Source: Viola odorata (lineage: Eukaryota > Streptophyta > Magnoliopsida > Malpighiales > Violaceae). Taken from it: a stretch of 64,000 nucleotides of DNA. How positions within the stretch are numbered: position 1 is the first letter of the stretch; each line of letters starts with the position of its first letter. The translations under genes were made by a program, and so were the position numbers. A model generated the notes under the pieces. The model saw only the letters and a program-made list of their open reading frames with translations. It had not been told where the DNA came from and did no database searches. Below, piece after piece: positions 36,965 through 51,300 of this stretch. The stretch is from the NCBI GenBank assembly GCA_963691705.1, contig OY829541.1, forward strand, positions 16,548,564 through 16,612,563, given 5' to 3'.

Positions 36965-39900
36965 AATTTCTAATCCATGCCCAAACTGCATGTCAATTTC
37001 ATAATTTCAATTTCTAATCCATGCCCAATCGGCATGTCAAATTTCAATTTCAATATCTATACCATGCCCAACGGCATGCCACACTCCAATTTCTAATCCA
37101 TGCCCAAACGGCATGTCAATTTTATAATTTCAATTTCTAAACCATGCCCAATCGGCATGTCAAATTCCAATTTCTAATCCATGCCCAAACGGCATGTCAA
37201 TTACATAATTTCAATTTCTAAACCATGCCCAATCGGCATGTCAAATTCCAATTTCTAATCCATGCCCAAACGGCATGTCAATTACATAATTTCAATTTCT
37301 AAACCATGCCCAATCGGCATGTCAAATTTCAATTTCTAATCCATGCCGACACGGCATGTCAATTTCATAATTTCAATTTCGAAACCATGCCCAACGGCAT
37401 GTCAACTTTCAATTTCAATTTCTAGACCATGCCTAATCGGCATGTCAAATTTCATAACTTCAATTTCTAGACCATGCCCAACGGCATGTTAAATTTCAAT
37501 TTCAATTTCTAGACCATGCCCAACGGCATGTCACATTCCAATTTCTAATCCATGCCCAAACGGCATGTCAATTTCATAATTTCAATTTCTAAGCCGTGCC
37601 TAACGGCATGTCAAATTTCAATTTCAATATCTATACCATGCCCATCGGCATGTCAAATTTCAATTTCTACTCCATGCCCAAACGGCATGTCAATTTCATA
37701 ATTTCAATTTCTAAGCCATGCCCTACGGCATGCCAACTTTCAATTTCAGTTTCAATTTCTAGACCATGCCCGACGGCATGTCAACTTTCAATTTCAATTT
37801 CTAGACCATGCCCAATCGGCATATCAAATTTCATAACTTCAATTTCTAAACCATACCCAACGGCATATCAAATTTCAATTTCAATTTCTAGACCATGCCC
37901 AACGGCATGTCAAATTTCAATTTCAATTTCTAGACCATGCCCAACGACATGTCACATTCCAATTTCTAATCCATGCCCAAACGGCATGTCAAATTTCAAT
38001 TTCTAATCCATGCCCAAACGACATGTCAATTTCATAACCATGCCCAACAGCATGTCAACTTTCAATTTCAATTTCTAGACCATGCCCAATCGGCATGTCG
38101 AATTTCATAACTTCAATTTCTAAACCATGCCCAACGGCATGTCAAATTTCAATTTCAATTTCTAGACCATGCCCAATCGGCATGTCAAATTTCATAACTT
38201 CAATTTCTAAACCATGCCCAACGGCATATCAAATTTCAATTTCCATTTCTAGACCATGCCCAACGGCATGTCACAATCCAATATCTAATCCATGCCCAAA
38301 CGGCATGTCAATTTCATAATTTCAATTTCTAAGCCATGCCCAACGGCATGTCAACTTGCAATTTCAATTTCTAGACCATGCCCAATCGGCATGCCGAATT
38401 TCATAATTTCAATTTCTAAACCATGCCCATCGGCATGTCAAATTCCAATTTCAATTTCTAGACCATGCCCAACGGCATGTCACACTCCAATTTCTAATCC
38501 ATGCCCAAACGGCATGTCAATTTTATAATTTCAATTTCTAAACCATGCCCAATCGGCATGTCAAATTTCAATTTCTAATCCATGCCCAAATGGCATGTCA
38601 CATTCCAATATCTAATCCATGCCCAAACTGCATGTCAATTTCATAATTTTAATTTCTAAGCCATGCCCAACGGCATGTCAACTTTCAATTTCAAATTCTA
38701 GACCATGCCCAATCGGCATGTCAAATTTCATAACTTCAATTTCTAAACCATGCCCAACGGCATGTCAAATTTCAATTTCAATATCTATACCATGCCCAAC
38801 GGCATGTCACACTCCAATTTCTAATCCATGCCCAAACGGCATGTCAATTTTATAATTTCAATTTCTAAACCATGCCCAATCGGCATGTCAAATTGCAATT
38901 TCTAATCCATGCCCAAACGGCATGTCAATTTCATAATTTCAATTTCTAAACCATGCCCAATCGGCATGTCAAATTTCAATTTCTAATCCATGCCGAAACG
39001 GCATGTCAATTTCATAATTTCAATTTTTAAGCCATGCCCAACGGCATGTCAACTTTCAATTTCAATTTCTAGACCATGCCCAACGGCATGTCAAATTTCA
39101 ATTTCAATTACTAGACCATGCCCAATCGGCATGTCAAATGTCATAACTTCAATTTCTAAACCATGCCCAACGGCATGTCAAATTTCAATTTCAATATCTA
39201 TACCATGCCCAGCGGCATGTCAAATTTCAATTTCTAATCCATGCCCAAACGGCATGTCAATTTCATAATTTCAATTTCTAAGCCATGCCCTACGGCATGC
39301 CAACTTTCAATTTCAATTTCTAGACCATGCCCGACGGCATGTCAACTTTCAATTTCAATTTCTAGACCATGCCCAATCGGCAAGTCAAATTTCAATTTCA
39401 ACTTCTAGACCATGCCCAATGGCATGTCACACTCCAATTTCTAATCCATGCCCAAACGGCATGTCAATTTCATAATTTCAATTTCTAAGCCATGCCCAAC
39501 GGCATGTCAACTTTCAATTTCAATTTCTAGACCATGCCCAATCGGCATGTCAAATTTCATAACTTCAATTTCTAAACCATGCCCAACGGCATGTCAAATT
39601 TCAATTTCAATATCTATACCATGCCCAGCGGCATGTCAAATTTCAATTTCTAATCCATGCCCAAACGGCATGTCAATTTCATAATTTCAATTTCTAAGCC
39701 ATGCCCAACGGCATGCCAACTTTCAATTTCAATTTCCAGACCATACCCAACGGCATGTCAAATTTCAATTTCAATTTCTAAACCATGCCCAACGGCATGT
39801 CAAATTTCAATTTCAATTTCTAGACCATGCCCAACGGCATGTCACATTCCAATTTCTAATCCATGCCCAAACGGCATGTCAATTTCATAATTTCAATTTC

Positions 39901-40719
39901 TAAACCATGCCCAATCGGTATGTCAAATTTCAATTTCTAATCCATGCCCAAACGACATGTCAATTTCATAATTTCAATTTCTAAACCATGCACAACGGCA
40001 TGTCAACTTTCAATTTCAATTTCTAGACCATGCCCAATCGGCATGTCGAATTTCATAACTTCAATTTCTAAACCATGCCCAACGGCATGTCAAATTTCAA
40101 TTTCAATATCTAGACCATGCCCGATCAGCATGTCAAATTTCAATTTCAATTTCTAGACCATGCCCAACGGCATATCACATTCCAATTTCTAATCCATGCC
40201 CAAACGGCATGTCAATTTCATAATTTCAATTTCTAAACCATGCCCAATCGGCATGTCAAATTTCAACTTCTAATCCATGCCCAAACGACATGTCAATTTC
40301 ATAATTTCAATTTCCAAACCATGCCCAACGGCATGTCAAATTTCAATTTCAATTTCTAGACCATGCCCAATCGGCATGTCAAATTTCATAACTTCAATTT
40401 CTAAACCATGCCCAAGGCGATATCAAATTTCAATTTCCATTTCTAGACCATGCCCAACGGCATGTCACATTCCAATATCTAATCCATGCCCAAACGGCAT
40501 GTCAATTTCATAATTTCAATTTCTAAGCCATGCCCAACGGCATGTCATCTTTCAATTTCAATTTCTAGACCATGCCCAATCGGCATGTCAAATTTCATAA
40601 CTTCAATTTCTAAACCATGCCCAACGGCATGTCAAATTTCAATTTCAATATCTATACCATGCCCAACGGCATGTCAATTTCAAATTTCTAAACCATGCCC
40701 AATCGGCATGTAAAATTTC
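36965..40719 (+). repeat. 3,755-bp HOR unit 2
   Basis: Second unit with landmark 37596 (gtgcctaacgg start). Differences from unit 1 include catgtgacattc (36917) against catgtcaatttc (40672), accatacac (36232) against accatgcac (39987), and atttctagacc against atttccagacc near 39735. Confidence 0.87.
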
Positions 40720-42373
40720 AATTTCTAATCCATGCCCAAACTGCATGTCAATTTCATATTTTCAATTTCTAATCCATGCCCAATCGGCATGTCAAATTTC
40801 AATTTCAATATCTATACCATGCCCAACGGCATGCCACACTCCAATTTCTAATCCATGCCCAAACGGCATGTCAATTTTATAATTTCAATTTCTAAACCAT
40901 GCCCAATCGGCATGTCAAATTCCAATTTCTAATCCATGCCCAAACGGCATGTCAATTACATAATTTCAATTTCTAAACCATGCCCAATCGGCATGTCAAA
41001 TTCCAATTTCTAATCCATGCCCAAACGGCATGTCAATTACATAATTTCAATTTCTAAACCATGCCCAATCGGCATGTCAAATTTCAATTTCTAATCCATG
41101 CCGAAACGGCATGTCAATTTCATAATTTCAATTTCGAAACCATGCCCAACGGCATGTCAACTTTCAATTTCAATTTCTAGACCATGCCTAATCGGCATGT
41201 CAAATTTCATAACTTCAATTTCTAGACCATGCCCAACGGCATGTCACATTCCAATTTCTAATCCATGCCCAAACGGCATGTCAATTTCATAATTTCAATT
41301 TCTAAGCCATGCCCAACGGCATGTCAAATTTCAATTTCAATATCTATACCATGCCCATCGGTATGTCAAATTTCAATTTCTACTCCATGCCCAAACGGCA
41401 TGTCAATTTCATAATTTCAATTTCTAAGCCATGCGCTACGGCATGCCAACTTTCAATTTCAGTTTCAATTTCTAGACCATGCCCGACGGCATGTCAACTT
41501 TCAATTTCAATTTCTAGACCATGCCCAATCGGCATGTCAAATTTCATAACTTCAATTTCTAAACCATACCCAACGGCATATCAAATTTCAATTTCAATTT
41601 CTAGACCATGCCCAACGGCATGTCAAATTTCAATTTCAATTTCTAGACCATGCCCAACGGCATGTCACATTCCAATTTCTAATCCATGCCCAAACGGCAT
41701 GTCAAATTTCAATTTCTAATCCATGCCCAAACGACATGTCAATTTCATAACCATGCCCAACAGCATGTCAACTTTCAATTTCAATTTCTAGACCATGCCC
41801 AATCGGCATGTCGAATTTCATAACTTCAATTTCTAAACCATGCCCAACGGCATGTCAAATTTCAATTTCAATTTCTAGACCATGCCCAATCTGCATGTCA
41901 AATTTCATAACTTCAATTTCTAAACCATGCCCAACGGCATATCAAATTTCAATTTCCATTTCTAGACCATGCCCAACGGCATGTCACAATCCAATATCTA
42001 ATCCATGCCCAAACGGCATGTCAATTTCATAATTTCAATTTCTAAGCCATGCCCAACGGCATGTCAACTTGCAATTTCAATTTCTAGACCATGCCCAATC
42101 GGCATGCCGAATTTCATAATTTCAATTTCTAAACCATGCCCATCGGCATGTCAAATTCCAATTTCAATTTCTAGACCATGCCCAACGGCATGTCACACTC
42201 CAATTTCTAATCCATGCCCAAACGGCATGTCAATTTTATAATTTCAATTTCTAAACCATGCCCAATCGGCATGTCAAATTTCAATTTCTAATCCATGCCC
42301 AAATGGCATGTCACATTCCAATATCTAATCCATGCCCAAACTGCATGTCAATTTCATAATTTTAATTTCTAAG
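40720..42373 (+). repeat. 3,713-bp HOR unit 3, cut by the 15-kb duplication junction
   Basis: Continues the 3,755-bp series but lacks one whole 42-bp monomer: the one at 37472-37513 (core followed by gttaaattt) is missing between 41226 and 41227, so the period becomes 3,713. D-type landmark at 41309 (catgcgctacgg core, cggtatg). At 42374 the unit is interrupted by the junction of the 15,029-bp duplication; its complete form is seen at 55749-59362. Confidence 0.85.
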
Positions 42374-45300
42374 CCATGCCCAACGGCATGTCAAATTTCA
42401 ATTTCAATATCTATACCATGCCCAGCGGCATGTCAAATTTCAATTTCTAATCCATGCCCAAACGGCATGTCAATTTCATAATCTCAATTTCTAAGCCATG
42501 CCCTACGGCATGCCAACTTTCAATTTCAATTTCTAGCCCATGCCCGACGGTATGTCAACTTTCAATTTCAATTTCTAGACCATGCCCAATCGGCAAGTCA
42601 AATTTCAATTTCAACTTCTAGACCATGCCCAATGGCATGTCACACTCCAATTTCTAATCCATGCCCAATAGGCATGTCAATTTCATAATTTCAATTTCTA
42701 AGCCATGCCCAACGGCATGTCAACTTTCAATTTCAATTTCTAGACCAAGCCCAATCGGCATGTCAAATTTCATAACTTCAATTTCTAAACCATGCCCAAC
42801 GGCATGTCAAATTTCAATTTCAATATCTATACCATGCCCAGCGGCATGTCAAATTTCAATTTCTAATCCATGCCCAAACGGCATGTCAATTTCATAATTT
42901 CAATTTCTAAGCCATGCCCAACGGCATGCCAACTTTCAATTTCAATTTCTAGACCATACCCAACGGCATGTCAAATTTCAATTTCAATTTCTAGACCATA
43001 CCCAACGGCATGTCACATTCCAATTTCTAATCCATGCCCAAACGGCATGTCAATTTCATAATTTCAATTTCTAAACCATGCCCAATCAGCATGTCAAATT
43101 TCAATTTCTAAACCATGGCCAACGGCATGTCAACTTTCAATTTCAATTTCTAGACCATGCCCAATCGGCATGTCGAATTTCATAACTTCAATTTCTAAAC
43201 CATGCCCAACGGCATGTCAAATTTCAATTTCAATTTCTAGACCATGCCCGATCAGCATGTCAAATTTCAATTTCAATTTCTAGACCATGCCCAACGGCAT
43301 ATCACATTCCAATTTCTAATCCATGCCCAAACGGCATGTCAATTTCATAATTTCAATTTCTAAACCATGCCCAATCGGCATGTCAAATTTCAATTTCTAA
43401 TCCATGCCCAAACGACATGTCAATTTCATAATTTCAATTTCCAAACCATGCCCAACGGCATGTCAAATTTCAATTTCAATTTCTAGACCATGCCCAATCG
43501 GCATGTCAAATTTCATAACTTCAATTTCTAAACCATGCCCAAGGCGATATCAAATTTCAATTTCCATTTCTAGACCATGCCCAACGGCATGTCACATTCC
43601 AATATCTAATCCATGCCCAAACGGCATGTCAATTTCATAATTTCAATTTCTAAGCCATGCCCAACGGCATGTCATCTTTCAATTTCAATTTCTAGACCAT
43701 GCCCAATCGGCATGTCAAATTTCATAACTTCAATTTCTAAACCATGCCCAAGGCGATATCAAATTTCAATTTCAATATCTAGACCATGCCCAACGGCATG
43801 TCACATTCCAATATCTAATCCATGCCCAAACGGCATGTCAATTTCATAATTTCAATTTCTAAGCCATGCCCAACGGCATGTCATCTTTCAATTTCAATTT
43901 CTAGACCATGCCCAATCGGCATGTCAAATTTCATAACTTCAATTTCTAAACCATGCCCAACGGCATGTCAAATTTCAATTTCAATATCTATACCATGCCC
44001 AACGGCATGTCACATTCAAATTTCTAAACCATGCCCAAACGGCATGTCACATTCAAATTTCTAAACCATGCCCAACGGCATGTCACATTCAATTTCTAAT
44101 CCATGCCCAAACTGCATGTCAATTTCATAATTTCAATTTCTAATCCATGCCCAATCGGCATGTCAAATTTCAATTTCAATATCTATACCATGCCCAACGG
44201 CATGCCACACTCCAATTTCTAATCCATGCCCAAACGGCATGTCAATTTTATAATTTCAATTTCTAAACCATGCCCAATCGGCATGTCAAATTCCAATTTC
44301 TAATCCATGCCCAAACGGCATGTCAATTACATAATTTCAATTTCTAAACCATGCCCAATCGGCATGTCAAATTCCAATTTCTAATCCATGCCCAAACGGC
44401 ATGTCAATTACATAATTTCAATTTCTAAACCATGCCCAATCGGCATGTCAAATTTCAATTTCTAATACATGCCAAAACGGCATGTCAATTTCATAATTTC
44501 AATTTCGAAACCATGCCCAACGGCATGTCAACTTTCAATTTCAATTTCTAGACCATGCCTAATCGGCATGTCAAATTTCATAACTTCAATTTCTAGACCA
44601 TGCCCAACGGCATGTTAAATTTCAATTTCAATTTCTAGACCATGCCCAACGGCATATCACATTCCAATTTCTAATCCATGCCCAAACGGCATGTCAATTT
44701 CATAATTTCAATTTCTAAACCATGCCCAATCGGCATGTCAAATTTCAATTTCTAATCCATGCCCAAACGACATGTCAATTTCATAATTTCAATTTCCAAA
44801 CCATGCCCAACGGCATGTCAAATTTCAATTTCAATTTCTAGACCATGCCCAATCGGCATGTCAAATTTCATAACTTCAATTTCTAAACCATGCCCAAGGC
44901 GATATCAAATTTCAATTTCCATTTCTAGACCATGCCCAACGGCATGTCACATTCCAATATCTAATCCATGCCCAAACGGCATGTCAATTTCATAATTTCA
45001 ATTTCTAAGCCATGCCCAACGGCATGTCATCTTTCAATTTCAATTTCTAGACCATGCCCAATCGGCATGTCAAATTTCATAACTTCAATTTCTAAACCAT
45101 GCCCAAGGCGATATCAAATTTCAATTTCAATATCTAGACCATGCCCAACGGCATGTCACATTCCAATATCTAATCCATGCCCAAACGGCATGTCAATTTC
45201 ATAATTTCAATTTCTAAGCCATGCCCAACGGCATGTCATCTTTCAATTTCAATTTCTAGACCATGCCCAATCGGCATGTCAAATTTCATAACTTCAATTT

Positions 45301-48300
45301 CTAAACCATGCCCAACGGCATGTCAAATTTCAATTTCAATATCTATACCATGCCCAACGGCATGTCACATTCAAATTTCTAAACCATGCCCAAACGGCAT
45401 GTCACATTCAAATTTCTAAACCATGCCCAACGGCATGTCACATTCAATTTCTAATCCATGCCCAAACTGCATGTCAATTTCATAATTTCAATTTCTAATC
45501 CATGCCCAATCGGCATGTCAAATTTCAATTTCAATATCTATACCATGCCCAACGGCATGCCACACTCCAATTTCTAATCCATGCCCAAACGGCATGTCAA
45601 TTTTATAATTTCAATTTCTAAACCATGCCCAATCGGCATGTCAAATTCCAATTTCTAATCCATGCCCAAACGGCATGTCAATTACATAATTTCAATTTCT
45701 AAACCATGCCCAATCGGCATGTCAAATTCCAATTTCTAATCCATGCCCAAACGGCATGTCAATTACATAATTTCAATTTCTAAACCATGCCCAATCGGCA
45801 TGTCAAATTTCAATTTCTAATCCATGCCAAAACGGCATGTCAATTTCATAATTTCAATTTCGAAACCATGCCCAACGGCATGTCAACTTTCAATTTCAAT
45901 TTCTAGACCATGCCTAATCGGCATGTCAAATTTCATAACTTCAATTTCTAGACCATGCCCAACGGCATGTTAAATTTCAATTTCAATTTCTAGACCATGC
46001 CCAACGGCATGTCACATTCCAATTTCTAATCCATGCCCAAACGGCATGTCAATTTCATAATTTCAATTTCTAAGCCGTGCCCAACGGCATGTCAAATTTC
46101 AATTTCAATATCTATACCATGCCCATCGGCATGTCAAATTTCAATTTCTACTCCATGCCCAAACGGCATGTCAATTTCATAATTTCAATTTCTAAGCCAT
46201 GCCCTACGGCATGCCAACTTTCAATTTCAGTTTCAATTTCTAGACCATGCCCGACGGCATGTCAACTTTCAATTTCAATTTCTAGACCATGCCCAATCGG
46301 CATATCAAATTTCATAACTTCAATTTCTAAACCATACCCAACGGCATATCAAATTTCAATTTCAATTTCTAGACCATGCCCAACGGCATGTCAAATTTCA
46401 ATTTCAATTTCTAGACCATGCCCAACGACATGTCACATTCCAATTTCTAATCCATGCCCAAACGGCATGTCAAATTTCAATTTCTAATCCATGCCCAAAC
46501 GACATGTCAATTTCATAACCATGCCCAACAGCATGTCAACTTTCAATTTCAATTTCTAGACCATGCCCAATCGGCATGTCGAATTTCATAACTTCAATTT
46601 CTAAACCATGCCCAACGGCATGTCAAATTTCAATTTCAATTTCTAGACCATGCCCAATCGGCATGTCAAATTTCATAACTTCAATTTCTAAACCATGCCC
46701 AACGGCATATCAAATTTCAATTTCCATTTCTAGACCATGCCCAACGGCATGTCACAATCCAATATCTAATCCATGCCCAAACGGCATGTCAATTTCATAA
46801 TTTCAATTTCTAAGCCATGCCCAACGGCATGTCAACTTGCAATTTCAATTTCTAGACCATGCCCAATCGGCATGCCGAATTTCATAATTTCAATTTCTAA
46901 ACCATGCCCATCGGCATGTCAAATTCCAATTTCAATTTCTAGACCATGCCCAACGGCATGTCACACTCCAATTTCTAATCCATGCCCAAACGGCATGTCA
47001 ATTTTATAATTTCAATTTCTAAACCATGCCCAATCGGCATGTCAAATTTCAATTTCTAATCCATGCCCAAATGGCATGTCACATTCCAATATCTAATCCA
47101 TGCCCAAACGGCATGTCAATTACATAATTTCAATTTCTAAACCATGCCCAATCGGCATGTCAAATTCCAATTTCTAATCCATGCCCAAACGGCATGTCAA
47201 TTACATAATTTCAATTTCTAAACCATGCCCAATCGGCATGTCAAATTTCAATTTCTAATCCATGCCAAAACGGCATGTCAATTTCATAATTTCAATTTCG
47301 AAACCATGCCCAACGGCATGTCAACTTTCAATTTCAATTTCTAGACCATGCCTAATCGGCATGTCAAATTTCATAACTTCAATTTCTAGACCATGCCCAA
47401 CGGCATGTTAAATTTCAATTTCAATTTCTAGACCATGCCCAACGGCATATCACATTCCAATTTCTAATCCATGCCCAAACGGCATGTCAATTTCATAATT
47501 TCAATTTCTAAACCATGCCCAATCGGCATGTCAAATTTCAATTTCTAATCCATGCCCAAACGACATGTCAATTTCATAATTTCAATTTCCAAACCATGCC
47601 CAACGGCATGTCAAATTTCAATTTCAATTTCTAGACCATGCCCAATCGGCATGTCAAATTTCATAACTTCAATTTCTAAACCATGCCCAAGGCGATATCA
47701 AATTTCAATTTCCATTTCTAGACCATGCCCAACGGCATGTCACATTCCAATATCTAATCCATGCCCAAACGGCATGTCAATTTCATAATTTCAATTTCTA
47801 AGCCATGCCCAACGGCATGTCATCTTTCAATTTCAATTTCTAGACCATGCCCAATCGGCATGTCAAATTTCATAACTTCAATTTCTAAACCATGCCCAAG
47901 GCGATATCAAATTTCAATTTCAATATCTAGACCATGCCCAACGGCATGTCACATTCCAATATCTAATCCATGCCCAAACGGCATGTCAATTTCATAATTT
48001 CAATTTCTAAGCCATGCCCAACGGCATGTCATCTTTCAATTTCAATTTCTAGACCATGCCCAATCGGCATGTCAAATTTCATAACTTCAATTTCTAAACC
48101 ATGCCCAACGGCATGTCAAATTTCAATTTCAATATCTATACCATGCCCAACGGCATGTCACATTCAAATTTCTAAACCATGCCCAAACGGCATGTCACAT
48201 TCAAATTTCTAAACCATGCCCAACGGCATGTCACATTCAATTTCTAATCCATGCCCAAACTGCATGTCAATTTCATAATTTCAATTTCTAATCCATGCCC

Positions 48301-51300
48301 AATCGGCATGTCAAATTTCAATTTCAATATCTATACCATGCCCAACGGCATGCCACACTCCAATTTCTAATCCATGCCCAAACGGCATGTCAATTTTATA
48401 ATTTCAATTTCTAAACCATGCCCAATCGGCATGTCAAATTCCAATTTCTAATCCATGCCCAAACGGCATGTCAATTACATAATTTCAATTTCTAAACCAT
48501 GCCCAATCGGCATGTCAAATTCCAATTTCTAATCCATGCCCAAACGGCATGTCAATTACATAATTTCAATTTCTAAACCATGCCCAATCGGCATGTCAAA
48601 TTTCAATTTCTAATCCATGCCAAAACGGCATGTCAATTTCATAATTTCAATTTCGAAACCATGCCCAACGGCATGTCAACTTTCAATTTCAATTTCTAGA
48701 CCATGCCTAATCGGCATGTCAAATTTCATAACTTCAATTTCTAGACCATGCCCAACGGCATGTTAAATTTCAATTTCAATTTCTAGACCATGCCCAACGG
48801 CATGTCACATTCCAATTTCTAATCCATGCCCAAACGGCATGTCAATTTCATAATTTCAATTTCTAAGCCGTGCCCAACGGCATGTCAAATTTCAATTTCA
48901 ATATCTATACCATGCCCATCGGCATGTCAAATTTCAATTTCTACTCCATGCCCAAACGGCATGTCAATTTCATAATTTCAATTTCTAAGCCATGCCCTAC
49001 GGCATGCCAACTTTCAATTTCAGTTTCAATTTCTAGACCATGCCCGACGGCATGTCAACTTTCAATTTCAATTTCTAGACCATGCCCAATCGGCATATCA
49101 AATTTCATAACTTCAATTTCTAAACCATACCCAACGGCATATCAAATTTCAATTTCAATTTCTAGACCATGCCCAACGGCATGTCAAATTTCAATTTCAA
49201 TTTCTAGACCATGCCCAACGACATGTCACATTCCAATTTCTAATCCATGCCCAAACGGCATGTCAAATTTCAATTTCTAATCCATGCCCAAACGACATGT
49301 CAATTTCATAACCATGCCCAACAGCATGTCAACTTTCAATTTCAATTTCTAGACCATGCCCAATCGGCATGTCGAATTTCATAACTTCAATTTCTAAACC
49401 ATGCCCAACGGCATGTCAAATTTCAATTTCAATTTCTAGACCATGCCCAATCGGCATGTCAAATTTCATAACTTCAATTTCTAAACCATGCCCAACGGCA
49501 TATCAAATTTCAATTTCCATTTCTAGACCATGCCCAACGGCATGTCACAATCCAATATCTAATCCATGCCCAAACGGCATGTCAATTTCATAATTTCAAT
49601 TTCTAAGCCATGCCCAACGGCATGTCAACTTGCAATTTCAATTTCTAGACCATGCCCAATCGGCATGCCGAATTTCATAATTTCAATTTCTAAACCATGC
49701 CCATCGGCATGTCAAATTCCAATTTCAATTTCTAGACCATGCCCAACGGCATGTCACACTCCAATTTCTAATCCATGCCCAAACGGCATGTCAATTTTAT
49801 AATTTCAATTTCTAAACCATGCCCAATCGGCATGTCAAATTTCAATTTCTAATCCATGCCCAAATGGCATGTCACATTCCAATATCTAATCCATGCCCAA
49901 ACTGCATGTCAATTTCATAATTTTAATTTCTAAGCCATGCCCAACGGCATGTCAACTTTCAATTTCAAATTCTAGACCATGCCCAATCGGCATGTCAAAT
50001 TTCATAACTTCAATTTCTAAACCATGCCCAACGGCATGTCAAATTTCAATTTCAATATCTATACCATGCCCAACGGCATGTCACACTCCAATTTCTAATC
50101 CATGCCCAAACGGCATGTCAATTTTATAATTTCAATTTCTAAACCATGCCCAATCGGCATGTCAAATTGCAATTTCTAATCCATGCCCAAACGGCATGTC
50201 AATTTCATAATTTCAATTTCTAAACCATGCCCAATCGGCATGTCAAATTTCAATTTCTAATCCATGCCGAAACGGCATGTCAATTTCATAATTTCAATTT
50301 TTAAGCCATGCCCAACGGCATGTCAACTTTCAATTTCAATTTCTAGACCATGCCCAACGGCATGTCAAATTTCAATTTCAATTACTAGACCATGCCCAAT
50401 CGGCATGTCAAATGTCATAACTTCAATTTCTAAACCATGCCCAACGGCATGTCAAATTTCAATTTCAATATCTATACCATGCCCAGCGGCATGTCAAATT
50501 TCAATTTCTAATCCATGCCCAAACGGCATGTCAATTTCATAATTTCAATTTCTAAGCCATGCCCTACGGCATGCCAACTTTCAATTTCAATTTCTAGACC
50601 ATGCCCGACGGCATGTCAACTTTCAATTTCAATTTCTAGACCATGCCCAATCGGCAAGTCAAATTTCAATTTCAACTTCTAGACCATGCCCAATGGCATG
50701 TCACACTCCAATTTCTAATCCATGCCCAAACGGCATGTCAATTTCATAATTTCAATTTCTAAGCCATGCCCAACGGCATGTCAACTTTCAATTTCAATTT
50801 CTAGACCATGCCCAATCGGCATGTCAAATTTCATAACTTCAATTTCTAAACCATGCCCAACGGCATGTCAAATTTCAATTTCAATATCTATACCATGCCC
50901 AGCGGCATGTCAAATTTCAATTTCTAATCCATGCCCAAACGGCATGTCAATTTCATAATTTCAATTTCTAAGCCATGCCCAACGGCATGCCAACTTTCAA
51001 TTTCAATTTCTAGACCATACCCAACGGCATGTCAAATTTCAATTTCAATTTCTAAACCATGCCCAACGGCATGTCAAATTTCAATTTCAATTTCTAGACC
51101 ATGCCCAACGGCATGTCACATTCCAATTTCTAATCCATGCCCAAATGGCATGTCAATTTCATAATTTCAATTTCTAAACCATGCCCAATCGGTATGTCAA
51201 ATTTCAATTTCTAATCCATGCCCAAACGACATGTCAATTTCATAATTTCAATTTCTAAACCATACACAACGGCATGTCAACTTTCAATTTCAATTTCTAG

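Larger units (their letters stand above)
27345..42373 (+). repeat. 15,029-bp segmental tandem duplication, copy A
   Basis: Every block from 27632 to 42005 recurs at exactly +15,029 (for example 31048/46077, 36522/51551, 41309/56338). I compared 38 paired open blocks and their translations are identical, including private variants such as aagcccaatc near 27720/42749 and atctgcatg near 41890/56919. The left edge is in the core after ctaaa at 27345; 27344 is a where 42373 is g. The one nucleotide difference I found is 40759 t against 55788 a. The copy includes the 1,355-, 2,793- and 3,755-bp repeats, so it is younger than them. Confidence 0.92.
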
